15,688 bases of DNA from Bacillota bacterium (GCA_023431215.1 JAEYXR010000124.1:1-15688); one strand, 5' to 3'; numbered from the stretch's first letter, positions 6,793 to 13,727 are shown. Program-made: numbers and translations. Notes: a model not told the origin generated them from the sequence alone.

Positions 6793-6819
6793 TTGCATAA
6801 AAAGTAGAAAATGTGCAAT
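6792..6819. promoter_or_regulatory. Inverted repeat between the divergent promoters (possible operator)
   Basis: ATTGCA at 6792-6797 and TGCAAT at 6814-6819 are perfect inverted half-sites with centres about 22 bases apart, two helical turns. They lie between the -35 elements of the divergent sensory and hydrogenase operons, touching the -35 of the minus promoter. A dimeric regulator binding here could control both. No consensus Rex box was found. Confidence 0.3.
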
Positions 6820-6843
6820 AGAGCCTAACTTCAGTGAAAAAGG

Positions 6844-6872
6844 TAGAAAAAACGACTCAATTATGTTATAAT
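6844..6872 (+). promoter_or_regulatory. Promoter of the hydCBA operon
   Basis: A consensus -10 TATAAT at 6867-6872 carries the extended element TGT directly before it (6864-6866). The -35 at 6844-6849 is weak (TAGAAA), 17 bases upstream, so a strong extended -10 with a poor -35 suggests an activator or condition-dependent use. Transcription should start near 6879. Confidence 0.6.
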
Positions 6873-6878
6873 ATTCAC

Positions 6879-7076
6879 AAACTAGCAGGTGAGGGTCATC
6901 CTGCTTATGTAGTCAAGCAATCATAAGTTGAAGAGATATTTGAATAAAAGCCACACCTCTGCCGGCGTATTGATTCTTTTTAGGCGGTAATTTGCAAGGG
7001 GCAATACTCGGTAGAGTATGATTGTTTGGCCGGCTGTTTACGGTACCCAATATAGTGATTTAGGAGGATCAGGACT
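6879..7076 (+). promoter_or_regulatory. Long structured 5' leader of the hydCBA operon (candidate cis-regulatory RNA)
   Basis: About 198 bases separate the predicted start from the hydC ATG, and no gene fits there. Paired elements include GCAGG/CCTGC at 6885-6904, CTTATG/CATAAG at 6904-6927, and a closing stem GCCGGC at 6961-6966 with GCCGGC at 7029-7034. Inside it, GTATTG (6967-6972) can pair with CAATAC (7002-7007), or ATACTC (7004-7009) with GAGTAT (7014-7019, loop GGTA). These two overlap at 7004-7007 and exclude each other, as in a switch. The ribosome-binding site AGGAGG (7062-7067) lies outside the closing stem. I do not recognise a known riboswitch class, and no terminator T-run is present. 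Confidence 0.4.
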
Positions 7077-7571
7077 ATGTCCAGCACCATTTGCAAGCTC
7101 CCTTTTCAAGGGACAGCCAACCAGGAAAAAGAGCTGCGCGAAGCAATGGCAAAGCTCAAAAACCAGGAGGGCTGCTTAATGCCTGTTTTGCAGGCTGCTC
7201 AGGGCATCTATGGTTATTTGCCCATTGAAGTCCAGCGTATGATTGCGGAGGAATTACACATTCCTTTGGAGGAAGTATACGGCGTATCAACATTCTACTC
7301 ACAGTTTACCCTGAACCCCAAGGGTGAATATAAAGTTTCCGTTTGCCTGGGTACCGCATGCTACGTAAAAGGCGCAGGCGATATATTTTCGCGCCTGGAA
7401 GAAAAATTGGGAATTAAAAACGGCGAATGCACCACAGACGGCAAGTTTTCTTTGGAGGCCTGCCGCTGCATCGGCGCTTGTGGTCTTGCTCCCGTTATGA
7501 CCATCAATGACGAAGTTTATGGTCGTCTGGTGGCCGACGATGTAGATACCATTTTGGCCAAATACCTGTAA
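7077..7571 (+). CDS. hydC: NADH-dependent [FeFe] hydrogenase, gamma subunit (HydC / NuoE-like)
   Basis: The 164-residue protein is a NuoE-type thioredoxin-fold [2Fe-2S] subunit. Cluster ligands are Cys90 and Cys95 (CLGTAC) and Cys131 and Cys135 (CIGAC), the usual C-x4-C and C-x3-C layout. The N-terminal helical part holds the family segment QGIYGYLPIEVQRMIAEEL and GVSTFYSQF. AGGAGG lies 9 bases before the ATG. It heads an operon with hydB and hydA, so it should be the small electron-transfer subunit of a soluble HydABC complex rather than part of complex I; no membrane Nuo subunits are near. Its stop codon is 3 bases before the next start, indicating coupled translation. Length is normal for the family. 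Confidence 0.93.
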   Translation: MSSTICKLPFQGTANQEKELREAMAKLKNQEGCLMPVLQAAQGIYGYLPIEVQRMIAEELHIPLEEVYGVSTFYSQFTLNPKGEYKVSVCLGTACYVKGAGDIFSRLEEKLGIKNGECTTDGKFSLEACRCIGACGLAPVMTINDEVYGRLVADDVDTILAKYL

Positions 7572-7574
7572 GCC

Positions 7575-8129
7575 ATGCAGGAGCTTTCACTGAATGTGCT
7601 GGACATTGCACAAAACTCGGTACGGGCAAAGGCCAGCCTTATCTGTATCAAGGTAGAAGAAGACCCCGACATGGACAGGCTTGCCATTACCATTGAGGAC
7701 AATGGCTGCGGCATGACAGAGGAACAGGCAGCCCGTGTGCAGGACCCTTTTTTTACAACCCGAACCACCCGAAAGGTGGGCTTGGGCGTACCGTTTTTTA
7801 AGATGGCGGCAGAACTTACCGGAGGCGGCCTTACCATCCAAAGCCAACCGGGAAAGGGCACCACGGTATTGGCCACTTTTGGTCTTAGCCATATTGACCG
7901 CATGCCTTTGGGTGATATCAGCGGCACGGTTGCCGCACTTATTCAGTGCAATCCTGACATCGACTTTGTATATACCCGTCGTATCGGCCAAAGGTCTGTG
8001 ACGGCGGACACCAGAGAGTTTCGAAAAATTTTGGGAGACATTCCTTTGGATACTCCGGAGGTATCCCTGTTTATTCGAGAGTTTTTGGACGAAAACACGG
8101 CGGCACTGGCCGCAGAATCTATAGACTAG
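7575..8129 (+). CDS. Stand-alone HATPase_c (histidine-kinase-like ATPase) protein within the hyd operon
   Basis: The 184-residue protein starts directly with a GHKL ATPase domain: N box LDIAQNSVRAKAS (residues 8-20), G1 box EDNGCGM, an F-box-like DPFFTTR and G2 box KVGLGVPFF. There is no sensor, no HAMP and no dimerisation domain with a phosphoacceptor histidine, so it is not a full histidine kinase. Residues after about 110 form a 75-residue segment I cannot assign. The ATG follows the hydC stop by 3 bases and lacks a clear Shine-Dalgarno site, so its translation probably depends on hydC. HATPase genes recur inside hydrogenase operons of Clostridia. A regulatory kinase or ATP-sensing partner for the hydrogenase is plausible but unproved. 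Confidence 0.85.
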   Translation: MQELSLNVLDIAQNSVRAKASLICIKVEEDPDMDRLAITIEDNGCGMTEEQAARVQDPFFTTRTTRKVGLGVPFFKMAAELTGGGLTIQSQPGKGTTVLATFGLSHIDRMPLGDISGTVAALIQCNPDIDFVYTRRIGQRSVTADTREFRKILGDIPLDTPEVSLFIREFLDENTAALAAESID

Positions 8130-8175
8130 AGGGCACCCCGTCATCAGGGAGCCCATAACAGGGAGGATACAAACC

Positions 8176-8556
8176 ATGAAAAGTCTTGCCGAGCTGCAAA
8201 AGCTCAGAGAAGAAATGCAAGGTAAAATCGGCATTCGCCATGACGGTGATACCGCCGTTCGTGTTGTGGTAGGTATGGCAACCTGCGGTATTGCCGCAGG
8301 TGCTCGTCCCGTACTAAACGCTTTTACCGAGGAAGTTGCAAAGCGCGGCCTTACCCATGTGGCAGTAGGCCAGACCGGCTGCATCGGCATCTGCCAGTAT
8401 GAGCCTGTGGTAGAGGTTTATGTACCCGGCGAAGAAAAAGTTACTTACGTTAAGGTCAGCCCCGAAATGGTTGCCCGCATTGTTACCGACCACATTGTAA
8501 ACGGTAAACCCGTTTCTGAATACACCATCGGTGCTTCCGGCGCCGGCAAAAAGTAA
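8176..8556 (+). CDS. Thioredoxin-like [2Fe-2S] ferredoxin-domain protein of the hydrogenase operon
   Basis: The 126-residue protein resembles the N-terminal [2Fe-2S] domain of HydB/NuoF as a separate protein. After a helical lead (MKSLAELQKLREE) it shows MATCGIAAGARPV, then TGCIGICQYEP and VEVYVPGEEKVTYVKV. Only three of the four usual cluster cysteines are present: one in the first motif and two (C-x3-C) in the second. From memory the CGIAAGA form is common in relatives beside hydrogenases, so this is probably a family trait rather than damage. GGGAGG lies 9 bases before the ATG. It probably relays electrons or docks in the hydrogenase complex; whether it binds a cluster is uncertain. Confidence 0.85.
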   Translation: MKSLAELQKLREEMQGKIGIRHDGDTAVRVVVGMATCGIAAGARPVLNAFTEEVAKRGLTHVAVGQTGCIGICQYEPVVEVYVPGEEKVTYVKVSPEMVARIVTDHIVNGKPVSEYTIGASGAGKK

Positions 8557-8574
8557 GAAGGAGGAGCATTGCCC

Positions 8575-10362
8575 ATGTATCGTTCACATGTACTGGTGTG
8601 CGGCGGCACCGGCTGCACCTCATCCGGCAGCAACCGTATCATGACAGCTTTTGAAAAAGAGTTGGCTGCCAATCATCTCACCGAAGAAATTAAGGTCATT
8701 AAAACAGGCTGCTTTGGCCTGTGCGCACTGGGCCCCGTTGTGGTGGTTTACCCCGAGGGTGCCTTTTATTCCATGGTAAAACCCGAGGATGTTCCCGAAA
8801 TTGTTGAGGAACACCTGCTGAAGGGCCGTATTGTCAAGCGTCTGCTTTATACTGAGACTGTTCAGGATGATACCGTCAAGAGCCTGGGTGAAACCGATTT
8901 CTACAAAAAGCAGCTGCGTATTGCACTGCGTAACTGCGGTGTTATCGACCCCGAGGACATTAACGAATACATTGCCTACGACGGCTATGCAGCACTGGGC
9001 AAGGTGCTGACAGAAATGAGCCCCGACGATGTCATCAAGTGCATCATCGATTCCGGCCTGCGCGGCCGCGGCGGCGGCGGCTTCCCCACCGGGCGCAAAT
9101 GGGCTTTTGCTGCTGCACAGCCCAAGGGCGTTAAGTATGTATGCTGCAACGCCGACGAGGGCGACCCGGGTGCATTTATGGACCGTTCTGTGCTGGAAGG
9201 CGACCCCCACGTTGTGCTGGAAGCTATGGCCATTGCCGGCTACGCCATTGGTGCAGAGCAGGGTTATGTGTATGTACGTGCAGAGTACCCCATTGCGGTA
9301 AAACGTCTGCAGATTGCCATTGAGCAGGCTCGTGAGCTGGGCCTGTTGGGCAAAAACATCTTTGGCACCGACTTTAACTTTGATGTAGATATTCGTCTGG
9401 GTGCAGGCGCATTTGTCTGCGGTGAGGAAACCGCCCTGATGACCTCCATTGAGGGCAAGCGCGGCGAGCCCCGTCCCCGTCCTCCATACCCTGCTGTTAA
9501 GGGTTTGTTCGGTGTGTCTACCGTACTTAATAACGTAGAGACCTACGCCAATATCCCCCAAATTCTCCTCAAGGGTGCCGACTGGTTTGCTTCTATGGGT
9601 ACCGAGAAGAGCAAGGGCACCAAGGTGTTTGCTCTGGGCGGCAAAATCAACAATACCGGTCTGGTAGAAGTCCCCATGGGTACTACCCTCCGGGAGGTCA
9701 TTGAAGAAATTGGCGGCGGCATCCCCAATGGTAAGAAATTTAAGGCAGCACAAACCGGCGGACCTTCCGGCGGCTGCATTCCTCCCGAGCATCTGGATAT
9801 CCCCATTGACTACGATAACCTCATCTCTATCGGCTCTATGATGGGCTCCGGCGGCCTTATCGTGATGGATGAGGACACCTGCATGGTGGATATTGCTAAG
9901 TTCTTCCTGGAGTTTACTGTTGACGAGAGCTGCGGTAAGTGCACCCCCTGCCGTATCGGTACCAAGCGCCTGTACGAGATTTTGGACCGCATCACCAAGG
10001 GTCAGGGCACCTTGGAAGATTTGGATAAGCTGGAAACCTTGTGCTACCACATCAAAGAAAATGCCCTGTGCGGCCTGGGTCAGACTGCCCCCAACCCTGT
10101 GCTATCCACCCTCAAGTTCTTCCGTGACGAGTATCTTGCTCATATTGTGGATAAGAAGTGTCCTGCAGGCGTCTGTAAGTCTCTCCTCTCTATCCAGATC
10201 ATAGCCGATAAGTGCAAAGGCTGCACCCTGTGCGCCAAAAACTGCCCCACCGGCGCCATTACCGGTGCTGTGAAGCAGCCGCATGTCATCGACCCCGAAA
10301 AGTGCGTCAAGTGCGGAGTCTGCATTGAGAAGTGCCGCTTTGGTGCTATTGTGAAGAAATAA
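8575..10362 (+). CDS. hydB: NADH-dependent [FeFe] hydrogenase, beta subunit (HydB / NuoF-like flavoprotein)
   Basis: The 595-residue protein should oxidise or reduce NAD(H) through FMN, and in HydABC-type enzymes is linked to electron bifurcation. Domains in order: a thioredoxin-like [2Fe-2S] domain (Cys9, Cys14, Cys46, Cys50); the NuoF FMN/NADH domain with GRGGGGFPTGRKW from about residue 164; an SLBB-like region; the [4Fe-4S] motif ESCGKCTPC (Cys453/456/459 plus a Cys near 499 in ENALCGLGQ); and two ferredoxin [4Fe-4S] motifs at the C-terminus from about Cys547. I chose ATG 8575, with AAGGAGGAG about 10 bases upstream, over a TTG two codons earlier that sits too close to that site. It lies 18 bases after the preceding gene and 15 before hydA. 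Confidence 0.95.
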   Translation: MYRSHVLVCGGTGCTSSGSNRIMTAFEKELAANHLTEEIKVIKTGCFGLCALGPVVVVYPEGAFYSMVKPEDVPEIVEEHLLKGRIVKRLLYTETVQDDTVKSLGETDFYKKQLRIALRNCGVIDPEDINEYIAYDGYAALGKVLTEMSPDDVIKCIIDSGLRGRGGGGFPTGRKWAFAAAQPKGVKYVCCNADEGDPGAFMDRSVLEGDPHVVLEAMAIAGYAIGAEQGYVYVRAEYPIAVKRLQIAIEQARELGLLGKNIFGTDFNFDVDIRLGAGAFVCGEETALMTSIEGKRGEPRPRPPYPAVKGLFGVSTVLNNVETYANIPQILLKGADWFASMGTEKSKGTKVFALGGKINNTGLVEVPMGTTLREVIEEIGGGIPNGKKFKAAQTGGPSGGCIPPEHLDIPIDYDNLISIGSMMGSGGLIVMDEDTCMVDIAKFFLEFTVDESCGKCTPCRIGTKRLYEILDRITKGQGTLEDLDKLETLCYHIKENALCGLGQTAPNPVLSTLKFFRDEYLAHIVDKKCPAGVCKSLLSIQIIADKCKGCTLCAKNCPTGAITGAVKQPHVIDPEKCVKCGVCIEKCRFGAIVKK

Positions 10363-10377
10363 GGAGAGGTGAGCGAG

Positions 10378-12138
10378 ATGAATATGGTAAACCTGAAAAT
10401 AAACGGAATGCCTGTTTGTGTCCCCGAAGGCACCACCATTTTGGAGGCTGCCCGCACAATCGGCATCAACATCCCCACCCTCTGCTACCTCAAGGAAATT
10501 AACGAGATCGGTGCTTGCCGCATCTGTGTTGTTGAGGTTAAGGGTATGCGCAACCTGGTAGCTTCCTGCGTGTATCCCGTTGCCGAGGGCATGGAAGTGG
10601 AGACCAACTCCAAAAAAGTATTTGCCTCCCGCAAAATAGATTTGGAGCTGATTCTTTCCACCCATGATAAAAAGTGCCTGACCTGCGTGCGCAGCGGCAA
10701 CTGCGAGCTGCAGAAGCTGTGCAAAGACTTCCGCGTTTATGACGCTGCCACTTATGAAGGCGAGAACCCCCAGTATGACTTTGACGACAGCGCAAAGCAT
10801 ATGTACCGTGACAACAACAAATGCGTGCTGTGCCGCCGCTGCGTGGCTGCCTGCCAAAAATGGCAGTCTGTTGCCGTGATCGGCCCCAATGACCGTGGTT
10901 TCAACACCCATATTGGCTGCGCATTTGATTCTGACCTGGGCGACGTTGCCTGTGTATCCTGCGGACAGTGCGTTGTGGTTTGCCCCACCGGCGCCATTGC
11001 CGAAAAGGACAACACCAAGGATGTGTGGCGTGCACTCCATGACCCCAGCAAGCATGTGTTGGTACAAACCGCACCCTCTATCCGTGTAACCCTGGGTGAG
11101 GCCTTTGGTATGCCTGTGGGCACCAATGTCAAGGGCAAGATGGTTGCCGCACTGCGCCGCATGGGCTTTGACGGCGTGTTTGATACCGATATTGCCGCCG
11201 ACCTTACCATTGTGGAAGAAGCCAATGAGTTCCTGGAGAGAGTAAAGAACGGCGGAACCCTGCCCATGATTACCTCCTGTTCTCCCGGCTGGGTTAACTA
11301 CTGCGAGCACTACTACCCCGAGTATGTAGAAAACCTGTCTACCTGCAAGAGCCCTCAGCAGATGTTTGGTGCACTGGCCAAAACTTGGTATGCCAAAAAG
11401 ATGGGCATTGACCCCAAGGATATTTTTGTGGTTGGCATTATGCCCTGCACCGCCAAAAAGTTTGAGGTGGGTCGTGAGGATGAGAATGCCTCGGGTTATC
11501 CCGACGTGGACGTGGCACTGACCACCCGCGAAATGGCCCGTATGATTGACCGCGCCGGCATTGATTTTATATCGCTGCCCGACGAGGACTTTGATGCACC
11601 CTTGGGTACCTCTACCGGTGCTGCATCCATCTTTGGTGCCACCGGCGGTGTTATGGAAGCTGCCCTGCGTACCGCCCGTGAGTGGATTACCGGCGAAGCA
11701 GCAGAAAATGTAGACTTTAAAGAGGTTCGCGGTACCGAGGGCGTCAAGGAAGCCACCTACAAGGTTGGTCCTTACGAGCTGAATGTTGCCGTTGCCTCCG
11801 GTTTGGCCAACGCCAAAAAGGTGCTGGATGCTGTGAAGAGCGGCGAAAAGAGCTACCATTTTATTGAGATTATGGGATGCCCCGGCGGCTGTGTTAACGG
11901 CGGCGGCCAGCCCATTCAGCCTGCAAGCGTGCGCAACTTTACCGACCTTAAGAGCCTGCGCGCAGCAGCACTATATGAAGATGACACCAACATGGAGCTG
12001 CGGAAGTCTCATGACAACCCGGTGCTGAAGGAGCTGTACGATACCTACTTTAAAAAGCCCGGCAGCCATGTTGCTCATCAGATTCTTCATACCTCTTACC
12101 GTAAGAAAGACCGTTTCTTTAACAAAGAGATGGAATAA
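10378..12138 (+). CDS. hydA: [FeFe] hydrogenase catalytic subunit of the trimeric enzyme (HydA)
   Basis: The 586-residue protein carries the H-cluster for H2 production or uptake. In order: a plant-type [2Fe-2S] domain (Cys36/47/50/64); the His-Cys3 [4Fe-4S] site (His96, Cys100/103/109); two ferredoxin [4Fe-4S] motifs (Cys149/152/155/159 and Cys192/195/198/202); the catalytic domain with L1 TSCSPGW (Cys301), L2 MPCTAKK (Cys357) and L3 with Cys501/Cys505 in MGCPGGCVNGGGQP; and the small-subunit-like tail (KSHDNPVLKELY, AHQILH). L1 has Ser302 where textbook enzymes have a second Cys (see findings). I prefer ATG 10378, with AGGAGAGG about 8 bases upstream, to the GTG at 10369, which overlaps that site. 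Last gene of the operon, followed by a strong terminator. Maturases HydEFG are not in the window. Confidence 0.96.
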   Translation: MNMVNLKINGMPVCVPEGTTILEAARTIGINIPTLCYLKEINEIGACRICVVEVKGMRNLVASCVYPVAEGMEVETNSKKVFASRKIDLELILSTHDKKCLTCVRSGNCELQKLCKDFRVYDAATYEGENPQYDFDDSAKHMYRDNNKCVLCRRCVAACQKWQSVAVIGPNDRGFNTHIGCAFDSDLGDVACVSCGQCVVVCPTGAIAEKDNTKDVWRALHDPSKHVLVQTAPSIRVTLGEAFGMPVGTNVKGKMVAALRRMGFDGVFDTDIAADLTIVEEANEFLERVKNGGTLPMITSCSPGWVNYCEHYYPEYVENLSTCKSPQQMFGALAKTWYAKKMGIDPKDIFVVGIMPCTAKKFEVGREDENASGYPDVDVALTTREMARMIDRAGIDFISLPDEDFDAPLGTSTGAASIFGATGGVMEAALRTAREWITGEAAENVDFKEVRGTEGVKEATYKVGPYELNVAVASGLANAKKVLDAVKSGEKSYHFIEIMGCPGGCVNGGGQPIQPASVRNFTDLKSLRAAALYEDDTNMELRKSHDNPVLKELYDTYFKKPGSHVAHQILHTSYRKKDRFFNKEME

Positions 12139-12145
12139 AAGCATA

Positions 12146-12187
12146 AAAACAAAGCCTTCCCGCCTACAAGCGGGGAGGCTTTGTTTT
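12146..12187 (+). terminator. Terminator after hydA (possibly bidirectional)
   Basis: ACAAAGCCTTCCCGC at 12149-12163 pairs with GCGGGGAGGCTTTGT at 12170-12184 with one G-T wobble and a 6-base loop; flanking A and T runs extend the stem. TTTT ends the plus-strand copy and AAAAA precedes it, so it could also stop the minus-strand gene ending at 12236. Confidence 0.85.
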
Positions 12188-12235
12188 GCGTTGAGATGAG
12201 AATAATAGTTTGTTCCGGCTGCTGAAAAGCAGCAT

Positions 12236-12433
12236 TTATTTACCGTCGGCACTGTTTTCTTGAAATAACAGAAAGGTTTTGCTCTGGGATGGCACAGTGG
12301 AAGCACCGCCTGCAGCCCTCCAGCCTGCCTCAAAAGCCATTCGCATCAATTTGGAGAATTCCTCTTGTGCCATATCATAGGAAGCACCGTCTAAAAAATG
12401 ACTGAACTCAATTTCAAAGCTATCGCTTTTCAT
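12236..12433 (-). CDS. Small protein of unknown function (65 aa), paralogue of the 57-aa protein at 177-350
   Basis: I cannot name this family. The 65-residue protein has the core F-x2-FLDG-x2-Y-x2-AQ-x2-F-x2-LMRMAFEAGWRAAGG, the same spacing and key residues as the protein at 177-350, followed by a Ser/Thr/Gln-rich tail. It has no signal peptide or membrane helix. Its ATG is preceded by AAAGGGGG 8 bases away and by a near-consensus promoter giving a leader of about 26 bases, so it is very probably expressed. It is transcribed alone, convergent with hydA. Two separately transcribed copies within 12 kb suggest a small-protein family of this lineage. Function unknown. Confidence 0.75.
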   Translation of the reverse strand: MKSDSFEIEFSHFLDGASYDMAQEEFSKLMRMAFEAGWRAAGGASTVPSQSKTFLLFQENSADGK

Positions 12434-12465
12434 CCGTATATCCCCCTTTCTGTTTAAGCACCATC

Positions 12466-12494
12466 AGTATATATTGTGTTATTTTACAAGTCAA
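12466..12494 (-). promoter_or_regulatory. Strong promoter of the 65-aa small-protein gene
   Basis: On the minus strand, TTGACT (12494-12489) and TATACT (12471-12466) are separated by exactly 17 bases. Each hexamer is one base from consensus, the best promoter in the window. Transcription should start near 12459. Upstream it is flanked by AT-rich DNA containing two copies of TTTATTAAAATT, possibly an UP-like element. Confidence 0.8.
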
Positions 12495-12552
12495 TAATAG
12501 TTAGCATATTTATTAAAATTTATTTATTAAAATTAATAATAGAGAAAAAGGG

Positions 12553-12593
12553 AAAAACCGTTCACATTTACTGAAAATGGATGAACGGTTTTT
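12553..12593 (-). terminator. Terminator after the DUF4358 lipoprotein gene
   Basis: AAAAACCGTTCA at 12553-12564 pairs perfectly with TGAACGGTTTTT at 12582-12593, and an inner CATTT/AAATG pairing extends the stem. On the minus strand a run of T, CCC and T follows. It lies 13 bases past the stop codon of the lipoprotein gene. Confidence 0.75.
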
Positions 12594-12606
12594 GGCATTT
12601 TTGTGT

Positions 12607-13146
12607 TTATTCGGGAATAAATTCATCAATGAGTTTTTTGGCTGGGTCATTGTTTTCTGTCATAATCAAAACCACATATCCGCCCCGCTCATAAATCACT
12701 GCGTTTTGAGCTTTTTCATAGTCTCCGCCTACGTTGTATTCCTTAAACTGGTCTTCTTTGCTTTTACGGTATGCTTCTAATTTTTCCTTAACCTCTTCGG
12801 TATTACCGCTGGTGGGTTTTACAATAATGACATCCCCAATGTTAAAGCGGGCAAGAGACTGACGTCCTGCAAAAAAGTCGTACATGTCCTTTTCCAGACC
12901 CAGTACGTCCTTAATGGCATTTTCTTCAAAGTCTACAACACCCATAACCTCATAATTGGTATAAACATTATCCAAAAGTGTGGGGAAACCTGCTTCATCC
13001 AAGGCAGGAACAGAGGCGCTTTCAGAGCTTACGCTACTGCTGGTTGAAGGAGGACTATTGGAGGAACTGGAAGCATTTTGACCTCCGCAGCCTGCAAGAC
13101 TGCCCATTAAGGCAAAAGCCAAGACAATGCAAAATATTTTTTTCAT
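12607..13146 (-). CDS. DUF4358-family lipoprotein
   Basis: The 179-residue protein begins with a lipoprotein signal peptide: MKK, a hydrophobic stretch, and a lipobox LAGC with the lipidated Cys at residue 20. A Ser-rich linker (about residues 24-45) leads to a C-terminal domain that I recognise as DUF4358, a family of surface lipoproteins of unknown function widespread in Clostridia. It should be anchored outside the cytoplasmic membrane. I use ATG 13146, with AAAGGAAA just upstream, rather than an ATG seven codons earlier that would weaken the signal peptide. It is transcribed alone. The leader contains a nested hairpin at 13178-13209. The 319-base gap to the next gene holds no other gene I can support. 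Confidence 0.87.
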   Translation of the reverse strand: MKKIFCIVLAFALMGSLAGCGGQNASSSSNSPPSTSSSVSSESASVPALDEAGFPTLLDNVYTNYEVMGVVDFEENAIKDVLGLEKDMYDFFAGRQSLARFNIGDVIIVKPTSGNTEEVKEKLEAYRKSKEDQFKEYNVGGDYEKAQNAVIYERGGYVVLIMTENNDPAKKLIDEFIPE

Positions 13147-13177
13147 TTTTTGTTTCCTTTCTTCCATGAGATTCTAT

Positions 13178-13209
13178 GCTTTGCAGATGCAGAGCATCCC
13201 GGGCAAAGC
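13178..13209 (-). promoter_or_regulatory. Nested hairpin in the leader of the lipoprotein gene
   Basis: GCTTTGC at 13178-13184 pairs with GCAAAGC at 13203-13209, enclosing GATGC/GCATC at 13186-13190 and 13194-13198 with a 3-base loop. It lies 32-63 bases upstream of the start codon at 13146, with no T-run. A stabilising or regulatory leader structure is possible; there is no direct evidence of function. Confidence 0.3.
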
Positions 13210-13386
13210 TGCCCACAAATAGTATGTGCATGAACTCAAGCATTTTGCTGCACAATATATGAACTTCAAAGAAAAAACAGTACGATAATTCAAATTTCGC
13301 CGGTTTTATCAAAAAAATTGTAGGGTTAAACAAAATTTAGCAATAAAGTTTCTTCATTATGCCAAATAAAAGTTTGTTAAAACTAC

Positions 13387-13415
13387 TTGCCAACTGTACA
13401 AAAACAAGCTATCAT
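13387..13415 (+). promoter_or_regulatory. Promoter of the acyl carrier protein gene
   Basis: TTGCCA at 13387-13392 and TATCAT at 13410-13415 are separated by exactly 17 bases. Transcription should start near 13422, about 44 bases before the start codon. No FapR-like site was recognised. Confidence 0.65.
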
Positions 13416-13465
13416 AAGGTCATTATCAAGTAATCCCAAGAGAAGCAAAAAGGAGTAAATGAAAC

Positions 13466-13699
13466 ATGATTTTTGAAAAGGTTGCTGCTATTTTAGCGGA
13501 GCAGCTGGATGCTGATGCAGAGGAGATCACCATGAGCACCGACATCGTCGATGATCTGGGGGCCGATTCTTTGGATATTGTGGATCTGGTTATGAGCATG
13601 GAAGATGAATTTGATATTGAGATTCCTGACGAGGCTCTGGAGGGTGTTCGCACCGTTGAGGACATGGTCAAGTATCTGGAAGAACGCGTTGAGGAATAA
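13466..13699 (+). CDS. acpP: Acyl carrier protein
   Basis: The 77-residue acidic protein carries growing fatty acyl chains on a 4'-phosphopantetheine arm. The attachment motif is LGADSLD with Ser35 as the modified residue, followed by the helix II recognition segment VMSMEDEFDIEIPDE. Length and charge are typical of AcpP. AAAGGAG lies 10 bases before the ATG. The gene is monocistronic, with its own promoter and a strong terminator. No fab, plsX or rnc gene lies next to it, an unusual but not rare placement, and it could be a second or specialised ACP copy. Confidence 0.95.
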   Translation: MIFEKVAAILAEQLDADAEEITMSTDIVDDLGADSLDIVDLVMSMEDEFDIEIPDEALEGVRTVEDMVKYLEERVEE

Positions 13700-13727
13700 C
13701 CCCAGAGGTTATTATTGCCAAAACAAG

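Noticed and set aside
6655..7076. Rex (NADH-sensing) operator in the hydrogenase control region
   Set aside because: No TTGTTAA/TTAACAA-type palindrome was found on either strand.
8620..11859. Long minus-strand open frames (476 and 585 codons) opposite hydB and hydA
   Set aside because: Codon-bias shadows of GC-rich third positions; products are Gly/His/Asn-rich with no family signature or ribosome-binding site.
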